The translations under genes and the position numbers were made by a program. A stretch of DNA of 64,000 nucleotides from Brachionus plicatilis (taxonomy: Eukaryota; Rotifera; Eurotatoria; Ploima; Brachionidae), in the NCBI GenBank assembly GCA_010279815.1, contig QEOQ01000519.1:668322-732321 (forward strand). Reading direction: 5' to 3'. This document shows positions 23,701 to 31,620 of the stretch, piece by piece. Positions within the stretch are counted from its first letter, which is position 1; each line of letters begins with the position of its first letter. Under the pieces are notes generated by a model. The model did not search any database. It was not told the origin of the DNA and was given only the letters and a program-made list of their open reading frames with translations.

Positions 23701-26700
23701 TCGTAGTCTCCTTGTTTTTAGATCACTAAGTCCAAGTTCTTTTAAACGTTGCGCATAGTCAAGGTTTTTAAGCCGTGAAATAAGTTTTGTGGCTCTTCTC
23801 TGCACCATTTCTAGTTCGATAACGTCTTTCTCGAGATACGGACACCAAGTGCTAATAGCGTAATCTAAGTGCGGTCTCACTAACGATGTATAAAGAAGCT
23901 TGATATTATTTTTTTCTCGGAATTTAAATGCTTTCCTAATCATGGCTAATATTTTGTTTGCTTTTGCTGTACAATTTCGTATTTGGACGTTCCATTTTAA
24001 ATCATGATTTATATATATCCCAAGATCTTTCTCACAATCTGAATTGGTTAATGGTTTTTACTTGGACAAAATTGAATATCATAGTCAAATTTCTTGTTTA
24101 GCCTTCCAAAATGTACAATTTTACACTTATCGGCATTTAACTGAGTAGACCAATCACTAGACCATCTTGCCACATTATCCAAATCTTTCTGTAATGTTTC
24201 CATAGACCTTAAGTTTTTTTATGACTGAGATCATCTTGGTATCATCAGGTAGATACATATTTAAGTATTCCAGGATTAATTTTCAAATATAAATTAATTT
24301 ATCAAAATCAGGCTGTAAATGACTTAAAAAGTGCTTAATATTTGGTCATCTCAAAAGACTCAATATTTCTTATTTTAGTCTTAAATTAAATTTACAATTA
24401 AATATTTAAGCTGAGCTAATAATGCACGAAGAAAGAGTTGAACGTCACTGTGCTGGTGTTCAAGAAGCAATAGACAATATGCAGAAGCAATTTTTATCTC
24501 TTCAGCAGAATCTTATTGACAAGGCAAATCAAAACAAGTCAGCTGTCCTCAATCTAGAGATTGCTTTTAATAACGCAACTAAATCTTTGCGCTTGACCAA
24601 TCTTCAAGACCAGCTTAACAAGCAAAAAGATCGTCACATTGATGATGTTAAAACAACATTGAGAAACTTTAGGGCCAAATTTGATGACACTCTATCATTC
24701 CTGAGAAACTCAAACGCCAAATTCAGATTCTCATTTAATGTTTTTTCCGACGGTGGAAACTTTAGTGCCGAAGAAATTGATTTACACAAGAGAAAATTGG
24801 AAAAGATGGCATTTTTGATTGACAATAACGAGACCAGTATGCTCAAAGAAATGGAAAAGTTGGAAAAAAAGCACCTGGATGAGGCAATAAAAGTTATGAC
24901 TCAGTTTCAAGAGAAATTCAAGTACAATCTTATTGACTTACAATTCATTGAAAAGATTGGTAGGTGGCTCAATAACACCCAGATAAAAATAAAATCTAGC
25001 GTGAATGAATCCAATGCATCGGCCAAAGAATTGAACAGTTTAATTGAAGAATTTGATGTTTGGATCGACGCTTGTAAGCATCCCAATTTGGACAAGAAGA
25101 ACGTATCACCCAAAGATTTGATTGAATTTTTTGAAAAAATTAACAAACAGATTTATGATCGGGCAGTATTTTTGAAGTGCTTTAAAGAGGAGACCCAAGT
25201 ACCACTAAGATTTACTAAGGTCGAAAAGTTGACTGAAACCGATGCAAAATATGAGGAGGCTGAAAAGGAAAAAAGTGAAAGTCCAGTAAACAAGCAGGAA
25301 AAAAAAACCTCGGACAAAAAATTGAAGACACGCAAAACAGCTAATTTAGTGGTGCCAGAAACGCCTGAGCAAGACCAACGGTCAGTTATCACAAAATCAA
25401 AATCGAATATTTTAATGACCACTAGCATGCTAAAATCGGGAAGTAAAGTTGCCATATCTGATGACCCGGCTTTGGATATCATGAAATCAATTTTAAAGTA
25501 TTATCATTTAATTTAAAATTGATATTGCCTTATCATGGATTTAATCTTTAAATCAATTTTTAATCAAGCCATATTTTTATTTTCCTTAATTTTTATTTCA
25601 AGTCTTTAATTTTTTTTAAAAGTAACTGTCAATTTTACTAAAAAAAATGAGAATTATTTTACTTTTTTTTTAATTATTATTGTTAGTTGAGTAGCATTGA
25701 ATAATTCTAAAAATTAAACTTTTTTGGAAAATTCAAATTTGAGTATTGACTGCTTTTCTTTGTTGTTCCATTATGGGCATAGTGACATTTCACAAATCTT
25801 TTAAAGAAAAAACCACAAGAAAAAATGGCAAAATGTAATTTATTGGACATTTTTATATTTTTACATTTTTACATTTTTGAGAGAAAAAATAAAAATATCA
25901 ATATAAAAAAACTTTAAAAAATTTTCATTAAGAAAAGCAATAATAAATTCGCAATTAATTAAAAGGGATTTTCAAAAAATTATCCTTGGTTTTTTGATTT
26001 AAATTTTTCTAAAACTCCTTTTTAAGTAATTGCGAATTTATTATTTTTTTCTTGAATGAAATTTTTTTTAGATTTTTTGATTTTGAGATTTTTTTTTTCT
26101 CTCAAAAATATAAAAATGTACGATAAATTACATTTTGCCGAAAAAATTGATAAAATTTTTGCTTTAACCACCTGAAACAAAATTGTGAAATATTTTATTT
26201 TTTTTATTGATGCTTATTGTGTAATGGCAAATAGTAAAAAAATGTTATCTTAATCAACTTTAATTACAGTGGTTCTACAAAAAGTAAAGAATTGGTAAAA
26301 TTACGTTATTTTTCGTATTCTTACGTAAGTTTTTTTCATCTCTAAAATAAGTAGGATATGTAATTTTACGTAAAATAACGTAATCTTACATTAAAATACG
26401 TGAATTTTAGTAAAATCGTTCCTAAATGCTTACGGCCAAAAAAATGAGGATTAATAATTAAGTCGAGTCCAAGTCGGGACTTTAATTTTTTTTTAATAAG
26501 TCAAAGGCTATTGTGTCGGCTTAGTTAAAGTATAAGAGAATTTTTTTGGCTCAACTTTTATTTAAAAATTAAATAAAGATAAATTTTACTCTTAATGAAA
26601 TTGTGTTTAGATTAGCATTTAAATTATCAATTAAATTAAACTTAAACTGATTTAGATCTTGTTTTGGAAGATAAGTTATTTTGAATTTTTATTTTTAAGC

Positions 26701-29700
26701 TAAAAAAATTGAAATAATGAAAGAATCATCATCAAGTTTCGAATATATAAATGCTCAATAGCTAATTCTCTTTTTTAATAACACTTAGTTATCTCTATTT
26801 TTTTTGTCTAAAATAAAAATTTTCAAAAGATAAATTTCTCTTTTATAAACGTTTAGGTTGTCCCTAAAAAGCGGAATTTCCGCCATATAGTAGATTTTTG
26901 AATTTCAGCCGAATTTGTCTTGCGGAATTCAGAAAAAAATTAATTTAGCAGATTAATTTTTTATTAATATCGATGATACAATGTATCCTCGATTTTTTCA
27001 TGGGTCTGTGTAAAAATAAAAACGTTGACAAAAGCAAAAATTGACAAAATCGAATATTTGAATTTGTCAATTTTTATTGACAAAATAAATTTTTTATCAT
27101 AAAAAATAAAATTCATCGATTTCAAAGATTATCTAAGTTTAATTTTGATTGTTTTAGCTTATAAATCAATTGGTAAATCAAAATTTCTGTCTTCAATTTT
27201 ATTCAAAAGCTCTATAATGAGTTCTGAGGTCCGGTATTATAATAATATATATAGAGTCGAGTGCAGAAATTAACTTTTTATGTAATATTTATTATTATTA
27301 TTATTATTATTATTTATTTCAGTGAACGCCTTTAAGGCGATGTTAAGAAAATATTAAAAAAGAATAAATGAGATAAACAGTTTTAAAGAGATTAAAGACA
27401 AATATTTGACAAATATTTATTAGTAATAAAATTCAAACATGTATAATTAAGTAAATAATAATCAATTATTTAATAAAGTTCAATTATTAACACATTAAAA
27501 GTCATATTTCTCACAAATCCAAGACTTACTTTTCCACAATCAAAGTGATATCAAAATTTACGATGTTCAAATTGATAGAGCAAATAGAACAAATAAAGTG
27601 CTTATTTTTCTCCTCAATTAAAACATCATCTACGCTGAACCCAATTTCATCTAATACATCTGATGATGTAGGATGACTCTGACACAGAAAATTCGCCACT
27701 CGAGTTTAGAAATCTTTATTCTAAAATAAGTAAGGGCTTTGTGGTTTAAATAATATTTTTAAATATTTTTAAATAACAATAATATGTATTCAAAAAACTA
27801 AAATACTGAATTAGGAACAAAATTAAAACATTTTAGTTTTTTTTTGTAATTAATGTCAATAACATTTAAATTTATCACTATTTTAATTTATTACTACATA
27901 ATTAATTTAAAAGAATCTTTTAAACCATCAAAAAAAACAAAATTAATTATTAATTAATCCCATAATGTTCAATAAATATTGCCACTTTTAAATTTATTTT
28001 AACTTTCTTGTTTTATATATCAAAAAATTAACACTTTTGATTTTACCTTTTATATAAACCAATGTAGCCATATCAGATTTTGAATCAAGATATGTCAATT
28101 ACTCGACTCCATTGTGTAATTTATATCTTACTTTTTCTTCTTTCTTTCCTGAATTGTTCAATACTTAAACATTTTTCACCTGTCATCATTTACAATATGT
28201 CTATTTTATTTGTCCATTATATTATTTTTTAATTTTTTATCTTATTTTTTCTTTTCATTTTTCTTTTATTTTATTTTTTCTTGATTTTTATTTTATTTTT
28301 TTTAATCTGAAGGAGCTTTAGCTCGGCACAGATAAAACAAATAAATAAGTAATAATATCACTAGTTCGATACAGATAAACAAATAAAAAATTGAACTCTA
28401 AAATAACTCTGCAATTAAAAAAAAATGTTTGTGATTGAAGAAATTACTAATAACAGGCTTTTGAATCTGATTCCAACCCAGTCACAAAAAAAACGATGAT
28501 TAATCGATGAAAATTGATAGATGAATCATTAATGAGTTAGGAACCATTTCATCGAAATTCAGCGATGAAAATTAAAATATTTCATCGGTAATAATCGATG
28601 AAAAAATACTCTAATACATCATAATTTTTTCAAATTTTTTTTAAGAATACAATAATAAGCAGAAGTTTTAAAAATATAAGTTTTTTTTCCAAATTTTTTC
28701 AAAGTTTATCTACACTTTTGATTCATTAAAAACATCAATTCACTTTTTCTCAATAGAAAAAATTTAATGTTTTACTTTTGAGTAAATTATTAGCTTTAGA
28801 ATTCGGCTTTATTGTCTTTTAACTAGACTAAAGGCAGCTTGAGTAAATTTTTGAATCAAAGAACATTGCTAGCAACCCAATTAGACATATAGTGCTTTGT
28901 TAAGAGGAGATCCACTAGAAACACAATTAATTAAGAATTTACACTAATTATCGGCTTTATAAGTAGTTAAATTTCCAGAAGTATTCGATATTTCAGCTTC
29001 ATATCTTTCGTCTAGTAGAGTGTGTAATTCTTCTAAAATTAGACCCGTCTTGCCCGTTAACGTAGTTCTCTAAATTTTGGACTGACAAGGGTTAATAGCT
29101 GTTAGATCAAATTTAAATAACAAGAGAAGATGGGATGGCCTGTTGTTGACATAAGCCAATTAAAGAAAAAGGAAAGTCGAAATCGATATCTTTTAAGCAC
29201 AAAACTTTATAACGAACCAATAATATATCACAATAAATTCAATTGTTTGATAAACTTTTTCTTGGTTTTAGTCCAAAAAAATCATTCATAATTGATGAGA
29301 TAATTAAAGAATGAAGCAAAGATGTAAATCTAAAGTTTTTCATGATTGGGTCATTTCTAAATGTTTTGAAGAGAATACGATGAAAATTTAGTGGTTTTAA
29401 TCCAAAATCATTTTTCATCTATAAAAAATGAGATGATTCATAGATGAATCATACATGAAGTCATCGTTTTTAGATTGACTGGGAAAGGAAAAAAACTAGA
29501 GGAAAAGATAAAAGTTATTTTCCTTTCTGTAGTTTTCGCTCTTTGGAGGATACCAAAAAATGCCTTGATCGAAATTCCGCTTTTAGTAGATAATTTAGCG
29601 GAATTTGGCTTGCGGTATTCCGTCTTTTAAGGACAACCGAAAGTTTACCAAAAAAATATTGCAATTAATATTTTGATGTTTTGATCTTGATCTCAAACTT

Positions 29701-31084
29701 AAAATTGCGGCTTAAAAATTATTTAATTTTAGCAAAAACAATGATAGTAAATTGAATGAAGCTAAAGAATATGCCGAGTCAGTAGATCAATCTACAACTC
29801 AGAAAACAGTGACTACAAATACAAAGAAATTTTCCAAAAACTCGCGCAGTTCAAAATTATCTAAAGCCTCAATAGCAAATAGGTACAACAAAAATTTTTT
29901 TTTTTCTTTTATTTTTCTTACCTTTTTTTCTTCAAAATAAAGACGAGCCAAAACAAGAGATGAAATGTATGCCTATTACTTGACATTCGGAGAGCAACCC
30001 AATCCGGACACGTTTTTTATAGGCCGAATAACCAATATTCTGCGCGAGGCTCTAGAAGGCATTTTGAGCAACTCGGAGATCTACTACCGCGATTTGCACC
30101 AGCAAAACAGACAAATAACCCGACGAGCTTCTCTCAAGGATTCCTATCCAGAGTTTGCTGAAGCCATCATTTCTAAACTAAAGTCATATCTAAATCAGTG
30201 CGATGTGTACAGAAACCAGTGTTTGAAAGAGTTTCGTGAGAGTGTGACCAAATTTGAAATACTGTCAGCGCAGATGCCTGAGCTTGTCTTCAACGAGATC
30301 TACGTAAGCAATCAGTCAATGATAGAAAGTGATGTGACAACACTCAGACAGAACAGTCTTGAACAATTGGCCCAACTTGACCAAGAAAGAAAAGTCAACG
30401 ATTCCACACTCAGGCCTGCTCTTGGTCATCCCAACATGCAGTCTAAATTGGATGCGTTAAATGATGTCGAACTGAAAAGGCAAGAAAAGCAATCAGAACT
30501 GAGTCAAACATTCATCAAAGAATTATACTCCAAAATTCAATTGTACTCGAACAAGTTCATTAGGGAATTGGCCAAAAACAACGAGTCATTGTTGATTAAA
30601 TTTGATGATATTCTGACTGTGGACGAAGTGATGAAGCATGAGACTTCTGCGGAAAAGCATGCTACAGCCGAATTGATCAAGCGGCATTTGGCTGGCGTCT
30701 CTTTGGAAGACCCGGAGCCTGAACCGCTCATACGAAGGGAAAAAGGAAAATGGAAAGGAGTGGAAAATTATGACTTTTTCAAGAATGAAATCGAAAGCAA
30801 AAAACTAGCCGCTTCTTTGGCAACCTCCATCAACACTGCTAAAACAACTCTTCCGCATAAGAGCTGCTCTCAAAATGCAGCTTTTTTTCATCAGGTAAGT
30901 TTTAATGGTTAAGTTTTGGTAATCGTAATTCCAACTTTTTTGTCATGCTAAGAAATTCAAAAAGACAATTGAAAAATATTTGCGTGATGCCGAACTGTTC
31001 GAAGGAGAATTGAAATCAAAAGAAATTAAATGGAATTCGTATTGGTTGAGCTCAATTAAAGAGATCAAAGGTCTTTACAATTAA
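11197..31084 (+). CDS. CCDC180: CCDC180-like coiled-coil protein (5' end missing)
   Basis: Six exons, 11197-11712, 19021-19876, 24411-25497, 29733-29882, 29943-30894 and 30953-31084, with donor/acceptor phases 0, 1, 2, 2, 0 all compatible, give about 1230 residues ending GLYN-stop. The protein is almost wholly charged coiled coil. The first three exons resemble the DUF4455 half (LQGVCHIWDLHEIGL; EERVERHCAGVQEAIDNM) and exon 5 the DUF4456 half (GEQPNPDTFFIGRI; LREALEGILSN; MPELVFNEIYV) of animal CCDC180, a poorly studied protein probably tied to centrioles or cilia. The vertebrate protein is longer (over 1600 residues); N-terminal exons are absent, probably lost at the N gap. Introns 1, 2 and 3 are 7.3, 4.5 and 4.2 kb and packed with transposons; introns 4 and 5 are about 60 bp. 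I named the family from motif order; a profile search would settle it. Confidence 0.8.
11713..13550. other. Intron 1, left part, repeat debris
   Basis: No exon seen. Contains a short hairpin near 12288-12322 (TCCTAATAAAATT with AATTTTATTAGGA) and, near 12790-12960, a segment rich in TTACGTAAAAT and its reverse complement, belonging to the dispersed TACGTAAAATTACG family seen elsewhere in the window. Around 12060-12130 is a sequence similar to 36240-36330 (ATAGTTTAAAAAACTATC and TAGTTCAAAAACTATTT). Confidence 0.5.
13551..13664. repeat. Minisatellite, 12-bp unit GAGGATACATGT
   Basis: About nine to ten imperfect copies of a 12-mer, GAGGATACATGT with GATATACACGTG variants, inside intron 1 of the CCDC180-like gene. 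Each unit is partly palindromic (ACATGT, ACACGTG). The antisense open frame over it is a by-product of a 12-bp period and is not a gene. Confidence 0.85.
13794..15080 (+). mobile_element. Tc1/mariner-type element, internally deleted
   Basis: Terminal inverted repeats begin AGGTGCCCCAAGTCATAAAC and end GTTTATGACTTGGGGCACCT, perfect over about 26 bp, with TA on both sides (13792-13793, 15081-15082). Near 14270-14565 on the plus strand a frame reads CELNPIEGVWCFLKGFVRKK, then LNIKLWNRFWRALEMYQSGA and a stop: the C-terminal part of a DDE transposase around the NPIE motif. The N-terminal helix-turn-helix and first catalytic Asp are missing, so this copy is non-autonomous. Confidence 0.85.
15236..15827 (+). 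mobile_element. pogo-type non-autonomous element with transposase tail
   Basis: Ends CAGTCATCTCTCTTTAAACC and CTAAAGAGAGAAGACTG are near inverted repeats, flanked by TA (15234-15235, 15828-15829). The interior keeps a short plus-strand coding tail, about 15543-15654, reading MNNTDVDSIAYFKTRL and then QQSTLDNYFSKKI-stop. The QxxLxxYF pattern is a PCNA-interacting (PIP) box, as known at the C-terminus of pogo-family transposases. Everything upstream of the tail is gone. Confidence 0.8.
15838..15958 (+). repeat. Retroposon 3' tail repeat, copy A
   Basis: A pyrimidine-rich tract leads into TTTTTTAATCCGAAGAAGCT, TAAGCACGGTACAGCTTAAA and an AAATAAATA tail. It is a diverged copy of the tail also found at 28200-28378 and 31450-31620, and inverted at 20127-20160, 58925-58970 and 61697-61722. 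Likely the 3' end of a SINE or 5'-truncated LINE. Confidence 0.6.
16216..17612 (-). mobile_element. Tigger/pogo-type transposon with internal deletion
   Basis: Termini CAGTCAATCCTCGATATAAC and TTATACGGAGGATTGACTG are inverted repeats, with TA outside both (16214-16215, 17613-17614). Subterminal copies of CTCGTTATATCGAA occur several times at both ends. The element is about 1.4 kb, shorter than autonomous relatives (usually over 2 kb), because the middle of the transposase gene is missing. Confidence 0.88.
16380..17260 (-). pseudogene. Tigger/pogo transposase remnant
   Basis: Read on the minus strand. First comes the N-terminal helix-turn-helix: CISLETKVEIIKKHCEQK then ILAKEYSVNTSTISTIL. After a frame break the DDE C-terminal half appears: FFPANCTSVLQPLDQGVIQS, then KRAWDGVSALTIQRCFRKAG and an acidic linker. 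The frame ends SKQTSIKDFVKKQ, a degenerate version of the PIP-box tail. The CENP-B-type second DNA-binding domain and the first catalytic Asp are absent, and at least one stop (in YRTDIA-stop-EKL) interrupts the remainder. Non-functional. Confidence 0.85.
17613..18402. other. Intron 1, middle part
   Basis: AT-rich intron sequence between two insertions; no exon or clear repeat end seen. An antisense low-complexity frame near 18195-18419 is not supported as coding. Confidence 0.4.
18403..18964. mobile_element. MITE with GTAGTGCTATGACAC ends
   Basis: GTAGTGCTATGACACATGGT at the left is matched by GTGTCATAGCACTAC at the right, and the arms continue through ACGTATTTTAACGTTAAAAT, itself palindromic. 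Total about 560 bp, no coding capacity. It shares its ACGTAAAATTACG content with other repeats in the window. It sits 56 bp before the exon at 19021, close to the splice acceptor. Confidence 0.75.
19021..19876 (+). CDS. CCDC180: CCDC180-like exon (DUF4455-like)
   Basis: Acceptor CCTATTAG before 19021, donor GTAATT after GCAG at 19876. The phase-0 entry matches the phase-0 exit of the previous exon, giving ...EESL|TDLEEINQ. Encodes 285 residues of charged coiled coil with the recognisable HIWDLHEIGLVKKERALQEL segment. Leaves one base for the next exon. Confidence 0.85.
20127..20165 (-). repeat. Retroposon 3' tail repeat, inverted copy
   Basis: TTTATTTATT...TTTATCTGTACCGAATTTGG is the reverse complement of the tail repeat (CGGTACAGATAAATAAATAA). 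Fragment only. Confidence 0.45.
20226..20440 (+). pseudogene. hAT transposase C-terminal fragment
   Basis: Plus-strand frame reads YYPILASMARKLLAIRATSV, PCDSLFSRYPDRIWAKRNRI and SADEKNFLLKKI: the hAT dimerisation region (Pro-Ile-Leu ... Ala-Arg-x-Leu-x-Ile ... Ser-x-x-x-Glu/Asp-x-x-Phe-Ser). This is a second hAT lineage, distinct from the copies at 6751-6975 and 32678-35150. It lies immediately left of the palindrome at 20537. Confidence 0.8.
20537..20877. mobile_element. Palindromic foldback element
   Basis: Two arms of about 150 bp, nearly perfect reverse complements, start GTGAAATTTCATACAAAACT and end GTTTTGTATGAAATTTCAC, with a short spacer around 20700-20735. Inner words GTGAAACAACTGTTGTTTCA and TTCTGCAGAAGTCTGCAAAA are themselves palindromic. 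No coding capacity. Diverged single-arm relatives occur near 3030-3180 and 22910-23110. Confidence 0.85.
20878..21671. other. Intron 2 sequence, GATC-rich patch
   Basis: 20930-21050 carries many GATCATGATC / ATGATCC words, reminiscent of the ends of the element at 6268-6592 (CAATGATCACTGG). No exon recognised; the rest is AT-rich. Confidence 0.35.
21672..21791 (+). pseudogene. Short Ser/Glu-rich coding remnant
   Basis: A 39-codon frame, MMNADTDSSNTTSSEDTEPS then SEETYEVAPRQTRPISPSE, stops at TGA and remains open afterwards for about 30 codons (NKTAFVQQTFKNSRGK). Its GC content is far above its surroundings, which suggests recent coding history. It lies inside intron 2 on the same strand. It resembles the disordered N-terminus of a retroelement Gag-like or nuclear protein, but I do not recognise it. 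Confidence 0.35.
21792..23337. other. Intron 2 sequence, mostly unremarkable
   Basis: AT-rich. 22910-23110 is a diverged copy of the 20537 palindrome arm. 23145-23290 contains several ACGTAAATTT words and AGCAGCACTGTGAAAC, again of the dispersed ACGTAAAT family. No exon seen. Confidence 0.4.
23342..23368. repeat. (GTA)n microsatellite, LINE tail
   Basis: Nine GTA units. On the minus strand it is a (TAC)n run placed exactly beyond the LINE coding end, the usual position of the short tandem repeat that terminates several non-LTR retrotransposon families. Confidence 0.8.
23342..24260 (-). mobile_element. 5'-truncated non-LTR retrotransposon (LINE)
   Basis: Minus-strand reading from 24260: YLPDDTKMISVI (the RT catalytic motif, normally YADD), then LDNVARWSSDWSTQLNADKC and KIVHFGRLNKKF, a frameshift, CEKDLGIYINHDLKWNVQI, and the C-terminal LVRPHLDYAISTWCPYLEKD with VQRRATKLISRL. 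This is the thumb and C-terminus of a CR1/L2/Jockey-group reverse transcriptase. Frameshifts and a changed catalytic motif make it dead. The 5' part is missing, as usual for LINE insertions. Confidence 0.85.
24411..25497 (+). CDS. CCDC180: CCDC180-like exon (helical, with basic/acidic linker)
   Basis: Acceptor TATTTAAG before 24411; phase 1 entry gives ...VRA|AELIMHEERVERH. The frame runs through long coiled coil (HEERVERHCAGVQEAIDNMQ) and then a Lys/Glu/Ser-rich, probably disordered linker (about 25255-25440) to donor GTATTA after TTTTAAA. Ends in phase 2. Confidence 0.83.
25498..26855. other. Intron 3, left part
   Basis: Contains the palindrome at 25829-26139 and, at 26270-26410, a copy of the dispersed repeat (CAGTGGTTCTACAAAAAG, then GGTAAAATTACGTTATTTTT and TACGTAAAATAACGTAATC). 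No exon seen. Confidence 0.45.
25829..26139. mobile_element. Foldback repeat, GGCAAAATGTAATTTA ends
   Basis: GGCAAAATGTAATTTATTGG at the left is inversely matched by CGATAAATTACATTTTGCC at the right; inner words AATAAATTCGCAATTA and TAATTGCGAATTTATTA continue the arms. About 310 bp with a short loop. Non-coding. Confidence 0.75.
27285..27345. repeat. (ATT)n microsatellite with LINE-tail-like flank
   Basis: About eight ATT units followed by TATTTCAGTGAACGCCTTTA and AGGCG. A short tandem repeat abutting a short hairpin (CGCCTTTAAGGCG) is typical of the 3' end of a non-LTR element read on the minus strand, but no RT remnant was found next to it. Confidence 0.4.
27530..27678 (-). pseudogene. Candidate internal exon with CxxC motif
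   Basis: On the minus strand, acceptor TGTGTCAG precedes an open frame SHPTSSDVLDEIGFSVDDVL, IEEKNKHFICSICSINLN, ending at the strong donor GTAAGT. It lies wholly inside the 2.8-kb TIR element and is read opposite to the host gene, so it may be a transposon-encoded exon; the CSIC motif could be half of a zinc site. No adjacent exon was identified and I do not recognise the family. Confidence 0.35.
28200..28378 (+). repeat. Retroposon 3' tail repeat, copy B
   Basis: A TTTTATTTT-rich tract, then TTTAATCTGAAGGAGCTTTA and GCTCGGCACAGATAAAAC with an AAATAAATAAG tail. Best aligned with copy C at 31450-31620 (CTCTGATGGAGCATTAGCTC, GGTACAGATAAATAAATA). Confidence 0.65.
28477..29483. mobile_element. 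1-kb TIR element, CCCAGTCA ends
   Basis: Starts CCCAGTCACAAAAAAAACGA and ends TCGTTTTTAGATTGACTGGG; subterminal repeats of GATGAATCAT and CATCGATTAATC-type words lie on both sides. It is nested within the 26856-29638 element. Inside, about 28930-29045, is a segment also present at 46545-46665; its minus-strand frame reads LEELHTLLDERYEAEISNTS, apparently a common coding ancestor now decayed. Confidence 0.65.
29733..29882 (+). CDS. CCDC180: CCDC180-like small exon
   Basis: Acceptor TTTTAG before 29733 with phase 2 entry (AA|C AAA AAC), donor GTACAA after AATAG. Encodes about 50 residues, Ser/Thr/Lys-rich (QSTTQKTVTTNTKKFSKNSR), a likely disordered hinge between the two conserved halves. Confidence 0.8.
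29943..30894 (+). CDS. CCDC180: CCDC180-like exon (DUF4456-like)
   Basis: Separated from the previous exon by a 60-bp intron; phase 2 entry (AG|A CGA GCC). Contains the best-conserved block: YYLTFGEQPNPDTFFIGRI, LREALEGILSNSEIYYRDL, then SAQMPELVFNEIYVSNQS. GC content is visibly higher than in the surrounding introns, as expected for a constrained exon. Donor GTAAGT. Confidence 0.88.
30953..31084 (+). CDS. CCDC180: CCDC180-like last exon
   Basis: Acceptor GCTAAG before 30953, phase 0; KFKKTIEKYLRDAELFEGEL, then SKEIKWNSYWLSSIKEIKG and LYN-stop at 31082-31084. AATAAA at about 31120 is a plausible poly(A) signal. Confidence 0.82.
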   Translation, partial: KFKKTIEKYLRDAELFEGELKSKEIKWNSYWLSSIKEIKGLYN

Positions 31085-31449
31085 CTAAAAAAAATGATAC
31101 ATAAAAAAATTGACATTTTAAATAAAAATTAATTAATTTTACTGATATTGATTTTTTTTTTGCTACTTAATTGAGGTTCGGACAATGTTTTATTCAATTA
31201 TTCAGCGGCTATTAATTTAAACTAATTTTTTCTATAAGACTTAACGCTAAAATCTTAAAAAAATCATGTGGTGATCTTAAAAAAAAAACACTATGAATAA
31301 CAATTATCAAAATTGAAAAATTAACATTTCAAAATATAGATCCTTTATTATATAAATACCATAGCGTAATTTCTTGTCTTACCATAGCAGTTTTAATTTA
31401 TTTGTTTGTACTTAAATAATTCAGGTTAAAATAAAAATTAAAAATCAAC
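31085..31449. other. 3' flank of CCDC180-like gene
   Basis: Contains AAATAAAAATTAATTAA soon after the stop (poly(A) region). Otherwise AT-rich with no recognised feature. Confidence 0.45.
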
Positions 31450-31620
31450 TTGTTATATATCTTTATATCTTTTTTTTAATTTCGTTTATTATAATCCTTT
31501 TTACTTTCCTTTTTTTTTTATTTTACTTAACTTTAATATTTTTTATTATTATTTTTTTTTTTTTTAAACTCTGATGGAGCATTAGCTCGGTACAGATAAA
31601 TAAATAAACATAAATAAATA
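31450..31620 (+). repeat. Retroposon 3' tail repeat, copy C
   Basis: T-rich tract, then AAACTCTGATGGAGCATTAG and CTCGGTACAGATAAATAAAT with continuing AAATA repeats. Cleanest copy of the tail family. Confidence 0.7.

Larger units (their letters stand above)
26856..29638. mobile_element. 2.8-kb DNA transposon, GGTTGTCC ends
   Basis: Left end GGTTGTCCCTAAAAAGCGGA and right end (inverse) GGTTGTCCTTAAAAGACGGA match over about 25 bp. The sequence repeats AGCGGAATTT / GCGGAATT words subterminally on both sides. The flanks CGTTTA and AGTTTA suggest a decayed target duplication. It contains a second complete element (28477-29483), a retroposon tail (28200-28378) and a candidate coding exon (27530-27678). 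Superfamily unassigned. Confidence 0.65.

Noticed and set aside
23575..23943. Considered as an independent host gene
   Set aside because: LVRPHLDYAISTWCPYLEKD and VQRRATKLI are standard C-terminal RT features of LINEs, and the region upstream continues into the RT box.
27285..27345. Telomere-like or centromeric repeat
   Set aside because: Only about eight ATT units; a simple microsatellite fits better.
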